A stretch of DNA of 14,883 nt from Succinatimonas sp. UBA7265 (GCA_002473165.1 DKSD01000003.1:1-14883), one strand, 5' to 3'; positions 7,576-14,042 are shown, numbered from the stretch's first letter. The notes: generated by a model from the sequence alone, not told the origin. Numbers and translations: made by a program.

Positions 7576-8556
7576 ATGGCCGCAGCGCCTGAGAAGGAAG
7601 AACGCCCCGCGAGGAAGGCCTTAAGCGCCCTGGATGTGCTCACGCTCTCAAATTTAAGGGGCGTTGGGCCTTTGACGGTGCTCTCAGCAGGGCAAATGCT
7701 CTCGGCGGACGGCTGCACCTCTCCAAACCACGTGGATCTCCTGTGCGCGGTGCAAAAGACCGGCCCTGAGTGCGGAGCTGCCCTGGAGCTCTCCGACATC
7801 ACCGCGGCGCGGGATCTGGCGCGGCGCCAGCTGGAACGGGGCAGAGCGCAGGGGATCGGGCTGCTTGCCTTTGGCGATCCCCGCTTTCCCGCCGCGCTCC
7901 TGGATACCGTAAACGAGTTCGGACGCAGCGATCCGCCGGTGCTGCTGTGGTACAGCGGCGATCTTGCCGCGCTAAAAAAACCGGGCGTTGCCGTGATCGG
8001 CTCGCGCCATCCCAGGATCCGCTCCGCAAAAGCCGCGTACCTTTTGGGCGCCGCTCTGGCTGGCTGCGGCTTTGATGTCATAAGCGGCCTTGCCTGCGGC
8101 TGTGACACGCTGGCGCACCACGGGGCGCTGCGCGCCCAGGGGACGACGTGCGCGATCCTCGCAGGCGGGATCGATCCCCAAAGCATCTTCCCCAAGGAAA
8201 ACCGCGCCCTTGCCGACGCGATCGCCGCGCAGGGCGGCGTGCTGCTCTCTGAATACGCGCCAGGCACGGCGGTTAACAGCTACGCTTTTACGGAGCGCGA
8301 CCGTTTGCAGGCAGGGCTCTGCCTTGCCTGCGCCGTGATCCAGACCGGCGCGCGCGGCGGCACGATGCACGCAGCCCGCGCCTGCATGCACCAGGGAAAG
8401 CCGGTGTTTGCGCTGCGCGGCGCCTTTGAGACTTTCGCAGATGAAAAAGGCTTCTCGGGCAACCGCCTGCTGCTCGAAGAGGGCGCCGAGCCGTTTTATT
8501 CAGGCAGCGATCCGCGCTCCCTGGCCGCGCGCATCTGCGAGCTTGCGGGCATCTGA
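7576..8556 (+). CDS. dprA: DprA/Smf-like protein, divergent RDR variant
   Basis: The 326-residue cytosolic protein has a Rossmann-like DprA fold. DprA binds single-stranded DNA and loads RecA during transformation. Family marks are VAVIGSRHPR (138-147), SGLACGCDTLAHHGAL (170-185), GGIDPQSIFPKENRALA (197-213) and LLSEYAPGT (223-231). The usual FPxRNRIIAGLS is replaced by FTERDRLQAGL (238-248), followed by GARGGTMHAAR, and SGLARG reads SGLACG. There is an N-terminal LRGVGPL segment like that of other DprA proteins but no C-terminal winged helix. It could be the cell's competence DprA or a paralogue with another task. ATG 7576 sits one base after the mepA stop with only AGGG at 7564-7567, so coupling to mepA is likely. 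The open frame upstream to 7402 merely overlaps mepA. Confidence 0.82.
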   Translation: MAAAPEKEERPARKALSALDVLTLSNLRGVGPLTVLSAGQMLSADGCTSPNHVDLLCAVQKTGPECGAALELSDITAARDLARRQLERGRAQGIGLLAFGDPRFPAALLDTVNEFGRSDPPVLLWYSGDLAALKKPGVAVIGSRHPRIRSAKAAYLLGAALAGCGFDVISGLACGCDTLAHHGALRAQGTTCAILAGGIDPQSIFPKENRALADAIAAQGGVLLSEYAPGTAVNSYAFTERDRLQAGLCLACAVIQTGARGGTMHAARACMHQGKPVFALRGAFETFADEKGFSGNRLLLEEGAEPFYSGSDPRSLAARICELAGI

Positions 8557-8566
8557 CTCCGGTTAT

Positions 8567-8587
8567 GCCCCCTGAGGGTGCGTTTTT
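8567..8587 (+). terminator. Weak candidate terminator after the DprA-like gene
   Basis: GCCCCC and GGGTGC can pair with one mismatch around a TGA loop (8567-8581), followed by five T (8583-8587). The stem is short and imperfect. It would separate the mepA-dprA unit from the arginine genes. Confidence 0.3.
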
Positions 8588-8637
8588 CCTCCTCCTTCGC
8601 CGCTTTTTTTAAAAATTCCTGGCTGCCCGCCTGCCCG

Positions 8638-8646
8638 TGCTAGTAT
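8638..8646 (+). promoter_or_regulatory. Candidate extended -10 promoter for the arginine cluster
   Basis: TGC-TAGTAT (8638-8646) is an extended -10 element. The best -35 is a poor TTCCTG (8616-8621) at 19 bp. Transcription would start near 8653, giving a leader of about 39 nt. I found no E. coli-type ARG box (TGAAT-N6-ATTCA) between 8557 and 8691. Confidence 0.45.
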
Positions 8647-8661
8647 GTGAGCATTGTCAAT

Positions 8662-8686
8662 TTTTTAAGGATCAGCTTTTTAAGGA
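8662..8686 (+). repeat. Tandem Shine-Dalgarno repeat before argC
   Basis: TTTTTAAGGA occurs twice, at 8662-8671 and 8677-8686, 15 nt apart. The second copy puts AAGGA five bases before the argC ATG (8692) and decides that start. The first copy has no start codon at a usable distance. Confidence 0.7.
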
Positions 8687-8691
8687 ATCGC

Positions 8692-9705
8692 ATGAAGAGA
8701 GTCGCGGTCGTGGGCGCCAGCGGTTACGCGGGAGCCGAACTGTGCAGGATCATCTCCGGACACAGCGGTCTGGAACTTACGGGCATGTATGTCTCAGAGG
8801 GCAGCGCCGACAAGGGCAAGGCGCTCTCTGAGCTCTACGGCGCGCTCTCAGGACGCGTTGACGGTACGCTTGAGGCCACGCCGGATGCGCAGACGCTCGC
8901 AAAAAACTGCGACGCGGTGTTCCTTGCCACCGATCACAAGGTCTCGCACGATCTCGCAGGGGCGCTGGTGCCGCTTGGAGTCGCGGTTTTTGACCTCTCC
9001 GGGGCGTTTCGCCTGCAGGATCTGAAGGTCTTTGCCAAAGCCTACGGCTTTGAGCACCAGTACCCGGAACTCGTAAAACAGGCGGTGTACGCGCTGCCTG
9101 AGTTTACCGATGTCGCTTTGCTGCGCAAAACGAAGATGATCTCGCTGCCGGGCTGCTATCCCACGGCCTCGCAGCTGGCGCTCAAGCCCTTGATCGAAGC
9201 CGGAGCGCTTGATCTTGAATTCCGCCCGGTCATCGACGCTGTCTCAGGCGTCACCGGCTCGGGGCGCAAGGCCAGGCTCACGAACTCTTTTTGCGAAGTC
9301 TCGCTTAACGCTTACGGCGTGTTCACGCACCGCCACCAGCCTGAGATCGCAGAGCACCTCGGCACCGAGGTGATCTTCACGCCGCACCTGGGTCCTTACA
9401 AGCGCGGGATCCTTGCCACGATCACGGCAAAGCTTAAAGCGGGCTTTGACAGCGCGCGCGTTGCGGAGATCTATTCCAAAGCCTATGCGGACAAGCCCTT
9501 GGTGCGCTTAAAGAGCGGCATGCCGAAGCTTATGGACGTGCAGGGGCTGCCTTTTTGCGACTTAGGCTTTAAAGTCGCCGAGGACGGTTCTGGCTACATC
9601 GTGATCGGCTCTGCCATCGACAACCTTTTAAAGGGCGCCGCGGCTCAGGCCGTGCAGGCTTTAAACCTCTATTACGGTTTTGACGAGACTGCAGGTCTCC
9701 TGTAA
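8692..9705 (+). CDS. argC: N-acetyl-gamma-glutamyl-phosphate reductase ArgC
   Basis: The 337-residue cytosolic enzyme performs the third step of arginine synthesis, the NADPH reduction of N-acetylglutamyl-phosphate to the semialdehyde. The N-terminal dinucleotide-binding loop is GASGYAG (8-14). The catalytic cysteine is C155 in SLPGCYPTASQ, and the base is probably H215 in FTHRHQPEI. Length matches E. coli ArgC (334). The frame extends to a GTG at 8647, but that codon abuts the -10 element, and ATG 8692 has AAGGA at proper spacing and starts directly at the nucleotide fold (MKRVAVVG). It is the first gene of argC-argB-argA-argD. Confidence 0.95.
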   Translation: MKRVAVVGASGYAGAELCRIISGHSGLELTGMYVSEGSADKGKALSELYGALSGRVDGTLEATPDAQTLAKNCDAVFLATDHKVSHDLAGALVPLGVAVFDLSGAFRLQDLKVFAKAYGFEHQYPELVKQAVYALPEFTDVALLRKTKMISLPGCYPTASQLALKPLIEAGALDLEFRPVIDAVSGVTGSGRKARLTNSFCEVSLNAYGVFTHRHQPEIAEHLGTEVIFTPHLGPYKRGILATITAKLKAGFDSARVAEIYSKAYADKPLVRLKSGMPKLMDVQGLPFCDLGFKVAEDGSGYIVIGSAIDNLLKGAAAQAVQALNLYYGFDETAGLL

Positions 9706-9715
9706 CATCGCAGAT

Positions 9716-10474
9716 ATGAAAGGAACGGTCGTCATCAAATTAAGCGGCAAAGCGCTGGGAGCCGAGGCTCAGCTGCGCGCTCTGTTCGCCGCCGTCAAGG
9801 AAACCCCGCTCGTGGTCGTCCACGGCGGCGGGGTCGAAGTCGACGCGCTCTTTAAAGCCTTAAACCTAAAAGTTGAAAAGCTGAACGGCCTGAGGGTCTC
9901 GCCGCGCGAACAGATGCCGTATATCAGCGCCGCGCTGTGCGGGCAGTGCAACAAGCGTGTGCAGGCGCTCGCGATCAAATCCGGGCTGAACGCCGTGGGC
10001 CTTCTGGCCTCCGACGGCGGCACGCTGGATGTCAGCATGCTCGATCCGAAACTCGGCATGGTCGGCAGGCCGGCCCCGCGCTCCGGGGATTTCTTAAACT
10101 CGCTGCTCAAAGCGGGGATCACCCCGGTTTTGTGCTCGCTGTGCATGGACGCGCAAGGCGATCTCTACAACGTCAACGCCGATGACGCGGCCGCGGCGGT
10201 GGCGGCGCTGTTAAAGGCTCCGCTTTATTTCCTCTCTGATGTCAAAGGCGTGCTCGGCAAAGACGGGCAGCTGATCGAATCGCTTGACGCGCAGAAAGTC
10301 GCCGCGCTCACCGCCGACGGCACCGTGACCGAGGGTATGGCCGTCAAGGTCAGAAGCGCCCTGGATGCGGCAAAGCAGACGTCATGCCCCGTGTACATCG
10401 GCTCAGTGTTCGATCCGGATCTGGCCTCAGCCATCGCGCAGCGGCGGCGGCTGGGCACCGCCTGTCTTAACTGA
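9716..10474 (+). CDS. argB: N-acetylglutamate kinase ArgB, short E. coli type
   Basis: The 252-residue amino-acid kinase phosphorylates N-acetylglutamate, the second step of arginine synthesis. Visible marks are K8 in VVIKLSGK, HGGG (36-39), NGLRVSP (57-63), NVNADDAA with D156, and K211 in EGMAVKV. Pattern and length follow the E. coli enzyme (258) rather than the roughly 300-residue arginine-sensitive class. It lacks the N-terminal helix that forms the arginine-binding hexamer in that class. ATG 9716 lies 11 bases after the argC stop with little ribosome binding sequence, so coupling to argC is likely. An upstream TTG at 9680 would add twelve residues absent from the family, so I rejected it. 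Confidence 0.93.
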   Translation: MKGTVVIKLSGKALGAEAQLRALFAAVKETPLVVVHGGGVEVDALFKALNLKVEKLNGLRVSPREQMPYISAALCGQCNKRVQALAIKSGLNAVGLLASDGGTLDVSMLDPKLGMVGRPAPRSGDFLNSLLKAGITPVLCSLCMDAQGDLYNVNADDAAAAVAALLKAPLYFLSDVKGVLGKDGQLIESLDAQKVAALTADGTVTEGMAVKVRSALDAAKQTSCPVYIGSVFDPDLASAIAQRRRLGTACLN

Positions 10475-10479
10475 TCTCA

Positions 10480-10506
10480 GGGCTTATGGCCCGCACTCGT
10501 TTTTTT
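10480..10506 (+). terminator. Weak hairpin plus T tract after argB
   Basis: A 4-bp stem GGGC/GCCC (10480-10483 with 10489-10492) is followed eight bases later by seven T (10500-10506). The stem is too short and too far from the T tract to be convincing. It may cause partial pausing between argB and argA. Confidence 0.2.
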
Positions 10507-10513
10507 CCTGAAC

Positions 10514-10519
10514 TACAAT
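10514..10519 (+). promoter_or_regulatory. Candidate internal -10 element before the acetyltransferase gene
   Basis: TACAAT (10514-10519) lies in the only long gap inside the arginine cluster (89 bp). Transcription would begin near 10526, giving a leader of about 38 nt, similar to the one inferred for argC. No good -35 is present at 16-18 bp. Confidence 0.35.
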
Positions 10520-10563
10520 TGCAGCAGGTTTTATGCACCGCTTTTTAATATTGGAGAACGCTG

Positions 10564-11223
10564 ATGGCAGATCTCACCTCTGAACCGCAGCATTCGGTGA
10601 TCCTCGACGAACTGCGCGGGCTCACCATAGACGAAATCTTTGAGAAGGCGACGAGCCTTTACAACGACGGGCAGTTAAACGACAGCGACATGCAGGCCAT
10701 GGGCAGCGCCGTCGTGACCGTGAACCGGATCTTTTCCAAGCAGGAGCAGCACCATTTCTTCATCCGCCAGGCCACGCTTGAGGACGTCGATTCGCTCATG
10801 GAGATGGTGGATTTCTGGGCCAAACACGGCCAGAACCTGCCGCGCAAGCGCCAGGACATCATCCGCAACATCCAGACGTTCGCCGTGTGCGTGCGCGACG
10901 GCGAGGTCGTGGGCTGCGCCTGCCTTTACGTCTACGACTCCGGGCTTGCCGAGATCCGCTCTCTGGGCGTGTCGCCCATCATCCAGCGCCAGGGCCAGGG
11001 CCGCGCGATCGTGGAGTTTCTGTTAAAGCGTGCGGCGCGCATGGCCATCAAGCGCGTGTTCGTGCTCACGCGCTCCCCGAAGTTTTTCTCGCGGGTGGGC
11101 TTTACCCGCACCGTGCGCGAGTCGCTGCCTGAGAAGATCTTAAAGGACTGCGAGAACTGCCCCAGACGTGAGAACTGCGATGAGATCGCTTATATCCGCG
11201 AGATCCCCTCGCTTAACATTTAG
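10564..11223 (+). CDS. argA: Short GNAT-type N-acetylglutamate synthase with extra N-terminal segment
   Basis: The 219-residue cytosolic acetyltransferase probably makes N-acetylglutamate from acetyl-CoA and glutamate, the first step of arginine synthesis. The GNAT domain covers about 65-215. The acetyl-CoA loop QRQGQG (141-146) lies within RSLGVSPIIQRQGQGRAIV, and VGF (178-180) is in the late strand region. The tail LKDCENCPRRENCDEIAY carries C196, C199 and C205, a feature I recall from short single-domain synthases. It lacks the amino-acid-kinase domain that senses arginine in E. coli ArgA. Instead there is an acidic, helical, roughly 62-residue N-terminal segment of unknown role. GGAGA (10553-10557) supports the ATG. 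The position between argB and argD strongly supports the function; a generic GNAT enzyme is the alternative. Confidence 0.85.
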   Translation: MADLTSEPQHSVILDELRGLTIDEIFEKATSLYNDGQLNDSDMQAMGSAVVTVNRIFSKQEQHHFFIRQATLEDVDSLMEMVDFWAKHGQNLPRKRQDIIRNIQTFAVCVRDGEVVGCACLYVYDSGLAEIRSLGVSPIIQRQGQGRAIVEFLLKRAARMAIKRVFVLTRSPKFFSRVGFTRTVRESLPEKILKDCENCPRRENCDEIAYIREIPSLNI

Positions 11224-11244
11224 CTGAGATTAAAGGATTTTATT

Positions 11245-12450
11245 ATGAAATTAACCCGTGCCGATTATGACCGCCTCATGATGCCGTGCTACGTGCCCAT
11301 GGACATGCTCGTAAAGCGCGCTCACGGCTGCTATATGTGGGACACCGAGGGCAGGCGCTATCTCGATCTGACCTCCGGCATCGCCGTTAACTGCTTAGGC
11401 CACACCCCCGAGGGCGTGGTGAAGGTGATTAAGAAACAGGCGAGCGAGCTCATCCATGTTTCAAATATCTTCGCGAACGTCAAAACACTTGAGCTGGCCG
11501 CCAAGCTTGAAAAGCTCACCGGTTTTGAGCGCGCCTTTTTCGTAAACTCCGGCACCGAGGCCAACGAGGCGGCCTTAAAGCTCGCCCGCCGCGCGGCGCT
11601 GGAGAATTATGACGAGAGTAAGGATGAGATCATCGCGTTCTCGCACTCGTTCCACGGCAGAACGTTCTTTGCCGTATCCGTGGCCGGCCAGGACAAATAC
11701 TCCGACGGCTTCGGCCCCAAGCCCGGCGCCATCACTCATCTGCCGTTTAACGATGTTGAGGCTTTTAAAAAGCAGATAAGCGACAGGACCTGCGCGGTGA
11801 TCCTCGAGCCGGTGCAAGGCGAGGGCGGGATCATTCAGGCGGATCCGGAGTTTTTAAAGACGGTGAGGGCGCTGTGCGACGAGCACCACGCCTACCTCAT
11901 TTTCGACGAGGTGCAGACGGGCGTCGGCCGCACCGGCACGCTGTTCTGCTACGAGCAGACTCCGGTAAAGCCTGACATCCTCACCATGGCCAAGGGCCTG
12001 GCCTCGGGCATCCCCATAGGCTGTGTGCTCACCCGCACCGAGATCGCCATGCACTTTAAGCCGGGCACCCATGGCTCGACCTTCGGCGGCAACGCCCTGG
12101 CCTGCGCGGTGGGCTGCTATGTCCTCGATACGATCGCAAAGCCCGGGTTCCTCGAAAAAGTCACCTCCAAAGGCGCTTTCTTCCGCGCCGAGCTCTTAAA
12201 GCTCGGGCAGAAATACGGCGTGTTCTCCGAGGTGCGCGGCAAGGGCATGCTCATAGGCTGCGTGCTTGCGGAAAAATATAAAGATCAGGCAGCGCAGCTG
12301 CAAAAGCTCTGCTTTAAGCACCGCCTGCTGACGCTTTTGGCAGGCAGCGGCGTGCTGCGCCTGGCCCCGCCGCTTAACATCAAAAAAGAGCATTTAAAAG
12401 AAGGGCTCGAACTGATGGAAAAAGCGCTGCAGGATTTCACCGCCAGGTAA
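11245..12450 (+). CDS. argD: Acetylornithine aminotransferase ArgD
   Basis: The 401-residue cytosolic class III PLP aminotransferase converts N-acetylglutamate semialdehyde to N-acetylornithine with glutamate as donor. Similar enzymes also act on succinyl-diaminopimelate intermediates in lysine synthesis. Visible marks are NSGTEANEAALKLAR (101-115) for phosphate binding, SHSFHGRT (133-140), EPVQGEGG (188-195), FDEVQTGVGRTG with D221, the Schiff-base lysine K250 in TMAKGLASGIPIG, and HGSTFGGN. Length is that of E. coli ArgD (406). AAAGGA (11232-11237) sits seven bases before the ATG, and the gene starts 21 bases after the acetyltransferase stop. A strong terminator follows it, ending the cluster. 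Confidence 0.95.
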   Translation: MKLTRADYDRLMMPCYVPMDMLVKRAHGCYMWDTEGRRYLDLTSGIAVNCLGHTPEGVVKVIKKQASELIHVSNIFANVKTLELAAKLEKLTGFERAFFVNSGTEANEAALKLARRAALENYDESKDEIIAFSHSFHGRTFFAVSVAGQDKYSDGFGPKPGAITHLPFNDVEAFKKQISDRTCAVILEPVQGEGGIIQADPEFLKTVRALCDEHHAYLIFDEVQTGVGRTGTLFCYEQTPVKPDILTMAKGLASGIPIGCVLTRTEIAMHFKPGTHGSTFGGNALACAVGCYVLDTIAKPGFLEKVTSKGAFFRAELLKLGQKYGVFSEVRGKGMLIGCVLAEKYKDQAAQLQKLCFKHRLLTLLAGSGVLRLAPPLNIKKEHLKEGLELMEKALQDFTAR

Positions 12451-12467
12451 GCGTCCGTTTTTAAAGC

Positions 12468-12496
12468 AGGCCCTGTGCGCGCACAGGGCCTTTTTT
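12468..12496 (+). terminator. Strong intrinsic terminator of the arginine cluster
   Basis: A perfect 24-nt palindrome (12468-12491), folding as at least a 10-bp GC-rich stem, is followed directly by six T (12491-12496). It begins 17 bases after the argD stop. Confidence 0.9.
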
Positions 12497-12637
12497 CGTC
12501 CCAAAGGCTTTAAGGCAATTTACACAGTGAACCAACGCTCATTAAGCAAGGACGGGGAAAAGTTGTGCTTATTCTTTGTTATGCAAAGATAAACTTTAAA
12601 CAGGATAAAGGAAGGGGATAAATCGCGCGACGACCCT

Positions 12638-12675
12638 TCCGGGTGCATCCGGGCTCAGTCCGGCGTTGTTCCGGG
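12638..12675 (+). repeat. Four TCCGG(G) repeats at helical spacing
   Basis: TCCGGG, TCCGGG, TCCGGC and TCCGGG begin at 12638, 12648, 12659 and 12670. The steps of 10, 11 and 11 bp put all copies on one face of the DNA helix. The spacers differ in sequence. Inverted copies (CCGGGA and CCGGA) follow at 12684-12696 and form the hairpin described next. Confidence 0.6.
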
Positions 12676-12700
12676 CTCCAACCCCGGGACCCCGGACTGA
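12655..12700 (+). other. Large two-tier hairpin upstream of the tiny ORF
   Basis: The outer 9-bp arms TCAGTCCGG (12655-12663) and CCGGACTGA (12692-12700) are perfectly complementary. Inside, CCGGG (12671-12675) pairs with CCCGG (12683-12687) over a 7-nt loop. T6 follows only at 12712-12717, too distant for a standard terminator. The structure ends 31 bases before the ATG of the tiny frame. Confidence 0.6.
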
Positions 12701-12730
12701 ATGGCTGCTTCTTTTTTAGAGAGGCTTAAT

Positions 12731-12801
12731 ATGAAGATTAAGATCTTCGTGACCATTGCTTAGTCATGATCCTGATCGTGTTTGCTTACCCGGCATACTG
12801 A
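12731..12801 (+). pseudogene. Tiny hydrophobic membrane-peptide frame, apparently frameshifted
   Basis: AGAGAGG (12718-12724) lies six bases before ATG 12731. The frame reads MKIKIFVTIA and then stops at TAG 12761. From 12760 the next frame reads LVMILIVFAYPAY and stops at TGA 12799-12801. Joining them, as one extra T near 12760 would do, gives a 23-residue peptide. It has two N-terminal lysines and a single continuous membrane-spanning stretch, the layout of small bacterial membrane proteins. Options are a recent deletion, a sequencing error, translation of the 10-residue piece alone, or chance. No classical slippery heptamer is present at the junction. I do not recognise a family. Confidence 0.4.
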
Positions 12802-12809
12802 TTTGGATC

Positions 12810-12836
12810 AGGGACGGAGCCGCAAGGCTTCGCCCT
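12810..12836 (+). other. Hairpin with GCAA tetraloop
   Basis: Eleven base pairs (10 Watson-Crick and one G-T, with one bulged A) close a GCAA loop at 12822-12825, a GNRA-type tetraloop. It starts nine bases after the second stop of the tiny frame. No T tract follows, so it is more likely an RNA-stabilising 3' structure or small-RNA element than an intrinsic terminator. Confidence 0.5.
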
Positions 12837-12932
12837 CAATGTGATATAAAGCTCCTATTCCTCATCTTTCAAATCCGCTTTTTCTTTTAATACCGCAAAG
12901 TTGAAGCCGCGCCGGCTTTTGCAGCCTTATGT

Positions 12933-13862
12933 TCAGAGCGAGGAGAAGGGGATCGCGGCGGTGATGACCGTGACGAGCACCAGCGAGATCAGCAGGCTTA
13001 CCGAGACGAGATCGGAGGAAGTGCCGGTGTAGTCGGGGAGTTTTCTCAAGGTCATGACCGAATTCATCGAGCCGATCGGAGCGAGCGCGAGCACCGCGAG
13101 CATCAGTTTAATCTCATTGTCAAAGGGCAGCACAAACAGCAATACCGCGCCCAGGAGCACGCACCAGCCGTAGCGCACTGCCAGGATCGTCGCTATCTGC
13201 CTGAGTTCGGCGGCGCCCACCGAGAAATTTAACGCCGAGCCGATGATCAGCATGCACAAAAAGGTGTTGGCTTTGCCTATGGTGGTGATCGGGGTGAGGA
13301 TCTCAGGCGGCAGTTTCACTGAAATCGCCGCGCAGGCGATCGCGATGAGATAGGCGTAGGTAGGAACAGATTTTGAGAGCTCTTTGAGGATGTCTTTGGG
13401 GCTTACCGTCTGGCCGTTTGCCGCGCCGCGGTTGAACCACAGCGCCAGGCTGTACGATCCTCCGAATATAAATACCGCGTTTATGAGATCGAACATGGCC
13501 ATGGCGAGGAACGCGCGGGGGCCAACCATGCCGGCCATGAACGGCAGCACGAAATTGCCGATGTTAAAGCCCGCGAGGTTCGTCATCACAAAAGCGCGGT
13601 AGCTGCCTTCTTTAAGCTTTAAAAGCGGCATGAGGCACAGTGAGAGGTTAAAGGCCACGGAGATGAGCATGATCCCCAGGAGCGATGGTTCAAAACTGAT
13701 GCCGGAGGTGGAGCTCAAAATGGCGCAGGGCAGGGTGATGTACATGATCACAAATGAGAACCGCCTGGAGGTCTCTTTGGTCAGTACATCGGTTTTTTTA
13801 AGGATGTACCCGATCGCCAGGATGATGAAGACTGAGAACGCGTTGAGTATCGGAGCAGACAT
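12933..13862 (-). CDS. AEC-family (auxin efflux carrier-like) transporter
   Basis: The 309-residue inner-membrane protein has about ten hydrophobic helices in two five-helix halves joined by a polar loop (about 145-165). The N-half helix break NLAGFNIGNFVLPF (95-108) and the C-half break ALAPIGSMNSVM (259-270) lie where AEC proteins have their crossing, substrate-binding segments. Bacterial members carry organic acids such as malate or malonate, or are uncharacterised; the substrate here is unknown. GGAGG lies four bases before the ATG (13871-13867 on the minus strand) and supports the start. A perfect dyad lies about 92 bp upstream. No clear terminator follows the stop. Confidence 0.9.
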   Translation of the reverse strand: MSAPILNAFSVFIILAIGYILKKTDVLTKETSRRFSFVIMYITLPCAILSSTSGISFEPSLLGIMLISVAFNLSLCLMPLLKLKEGSYRAFVMTNLAGFNIGNFVLPFMAGMVGPRAFLAMAMFDLINAVFIFGGSYSLALWFNRGAANGQTVSPKDILKELSKSVPTYAYLIAIACAAISVKLPPEILTPITTIGKANTFLCMLIIGSALNFSVGAAELRQIATILAVRYGWCVLLGAVLLFVLPFDNEIKLMLAVLALAPIGSMNSVMTLRKLPDYTGTSSDLVSVSLLISLVLVTVITAAIPFSSL

Positions 13863-13953
13863 ACTCCCTCCCGGGAAAAACGTGCCCCATATTGTGCGTT
13901 ATTCAAGGCAGGGATGATGCAGTTGCCGCTCAGCTTTGAGAGATAAATCAAGG

Positions 13954-13970
13954 TGTGAAAAAGTTTCACA
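13954..13970. promoter_or_regulatory. Operator-like dyad TGTGAAA-N3-TTTCACA
   Basis: Two perfect 7-bp inverted arms flank three bases, 92 bp upstream of the AEC start codon. It looks like a site for a dimeric regulator. It is close to the CRP consensus but one base too long (TGTGA-N7-TCACA rather than N6). Confidence 0.5.
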
Positions 13971-13994
13971 ACACGCAACGGAGGAAAAGCACGC

Positions 13995-14042
13995 ATGCCA
14001 ATAATTTCGTCGTTAATCCGGTTATTAGAACACTTAAGGTAA
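13995..14042 (+). CDS. Possible 15-residue amphipathic peptide
   Basis: ATG 13995 is preceded by GGAGG at 13980-13984, ten bases away, which is longer than ideal. The frame reads MPIISSLIRLLEHLR and stops at TAA 14040. The pattern would form a short amphipathic helix, as in some type I toxins. No convincing promoter or antisense RNA gene was found. Chance is quite possible. Confidence 0.15.
   Translation: MPIISSLIRLLEHLR

Larger units (their letters stand above)
12497..12932. other. Structured intergenic region without a normal gene
   Basis: This 436-bp interval lies between the argD terminator and the 3' end of the AEC gene. It contains three GATAAA hexamers (12588, 12604 and 12617), phased TCCGG repeats, a large hairpin, a tiny hydrophobic frame with a ribosome binding site, a hairpin with a GCAA loop, and a weak 6-bp hairpin (12904-12918) with T residues on the plus strand. 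I could not find a convincing promoter. The left part (12511-12625) is visibly less GC-rich than the flanking genes. It might encode a small RNA or a short mRNA, or be a remnant. Confidence 0.5.

Noticed and set aside
7212..8267. Long open frame (351 codons) on the minus strand opposite mepA and the DprA-like gene
   Set aside because: It mirrors two well-supported genes in GC-rich DNA, has low-complexity Ala/Arg/Ser/Pro composition, and shows no motif.
8557..8691. ArgR operator before argC
   Set aside because: No pair of TGAAT/ATTCA half-sites at the proper spacing could be found by eye.
12904..12920. Terminator for the AEC gene
   Set aside because: The 6-bp hairpin has its T run on the plus strand, the wrong side for the minus-strand AEC gene.
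13954..13970. CRP (cAMP receptor) binding site
   Set aside because: The half-sites TGTGA and TCACA are seven bases apart instead of six, so it is kept only as an unassigned dyad.
13781..13996. 71-codon minus-strand frame overlapping the start of the AEC gene
   Set aside because: It runs into the AEC coding region in another frame and lacks recognisable sequence, while AEC has a strong ribosome binding site.
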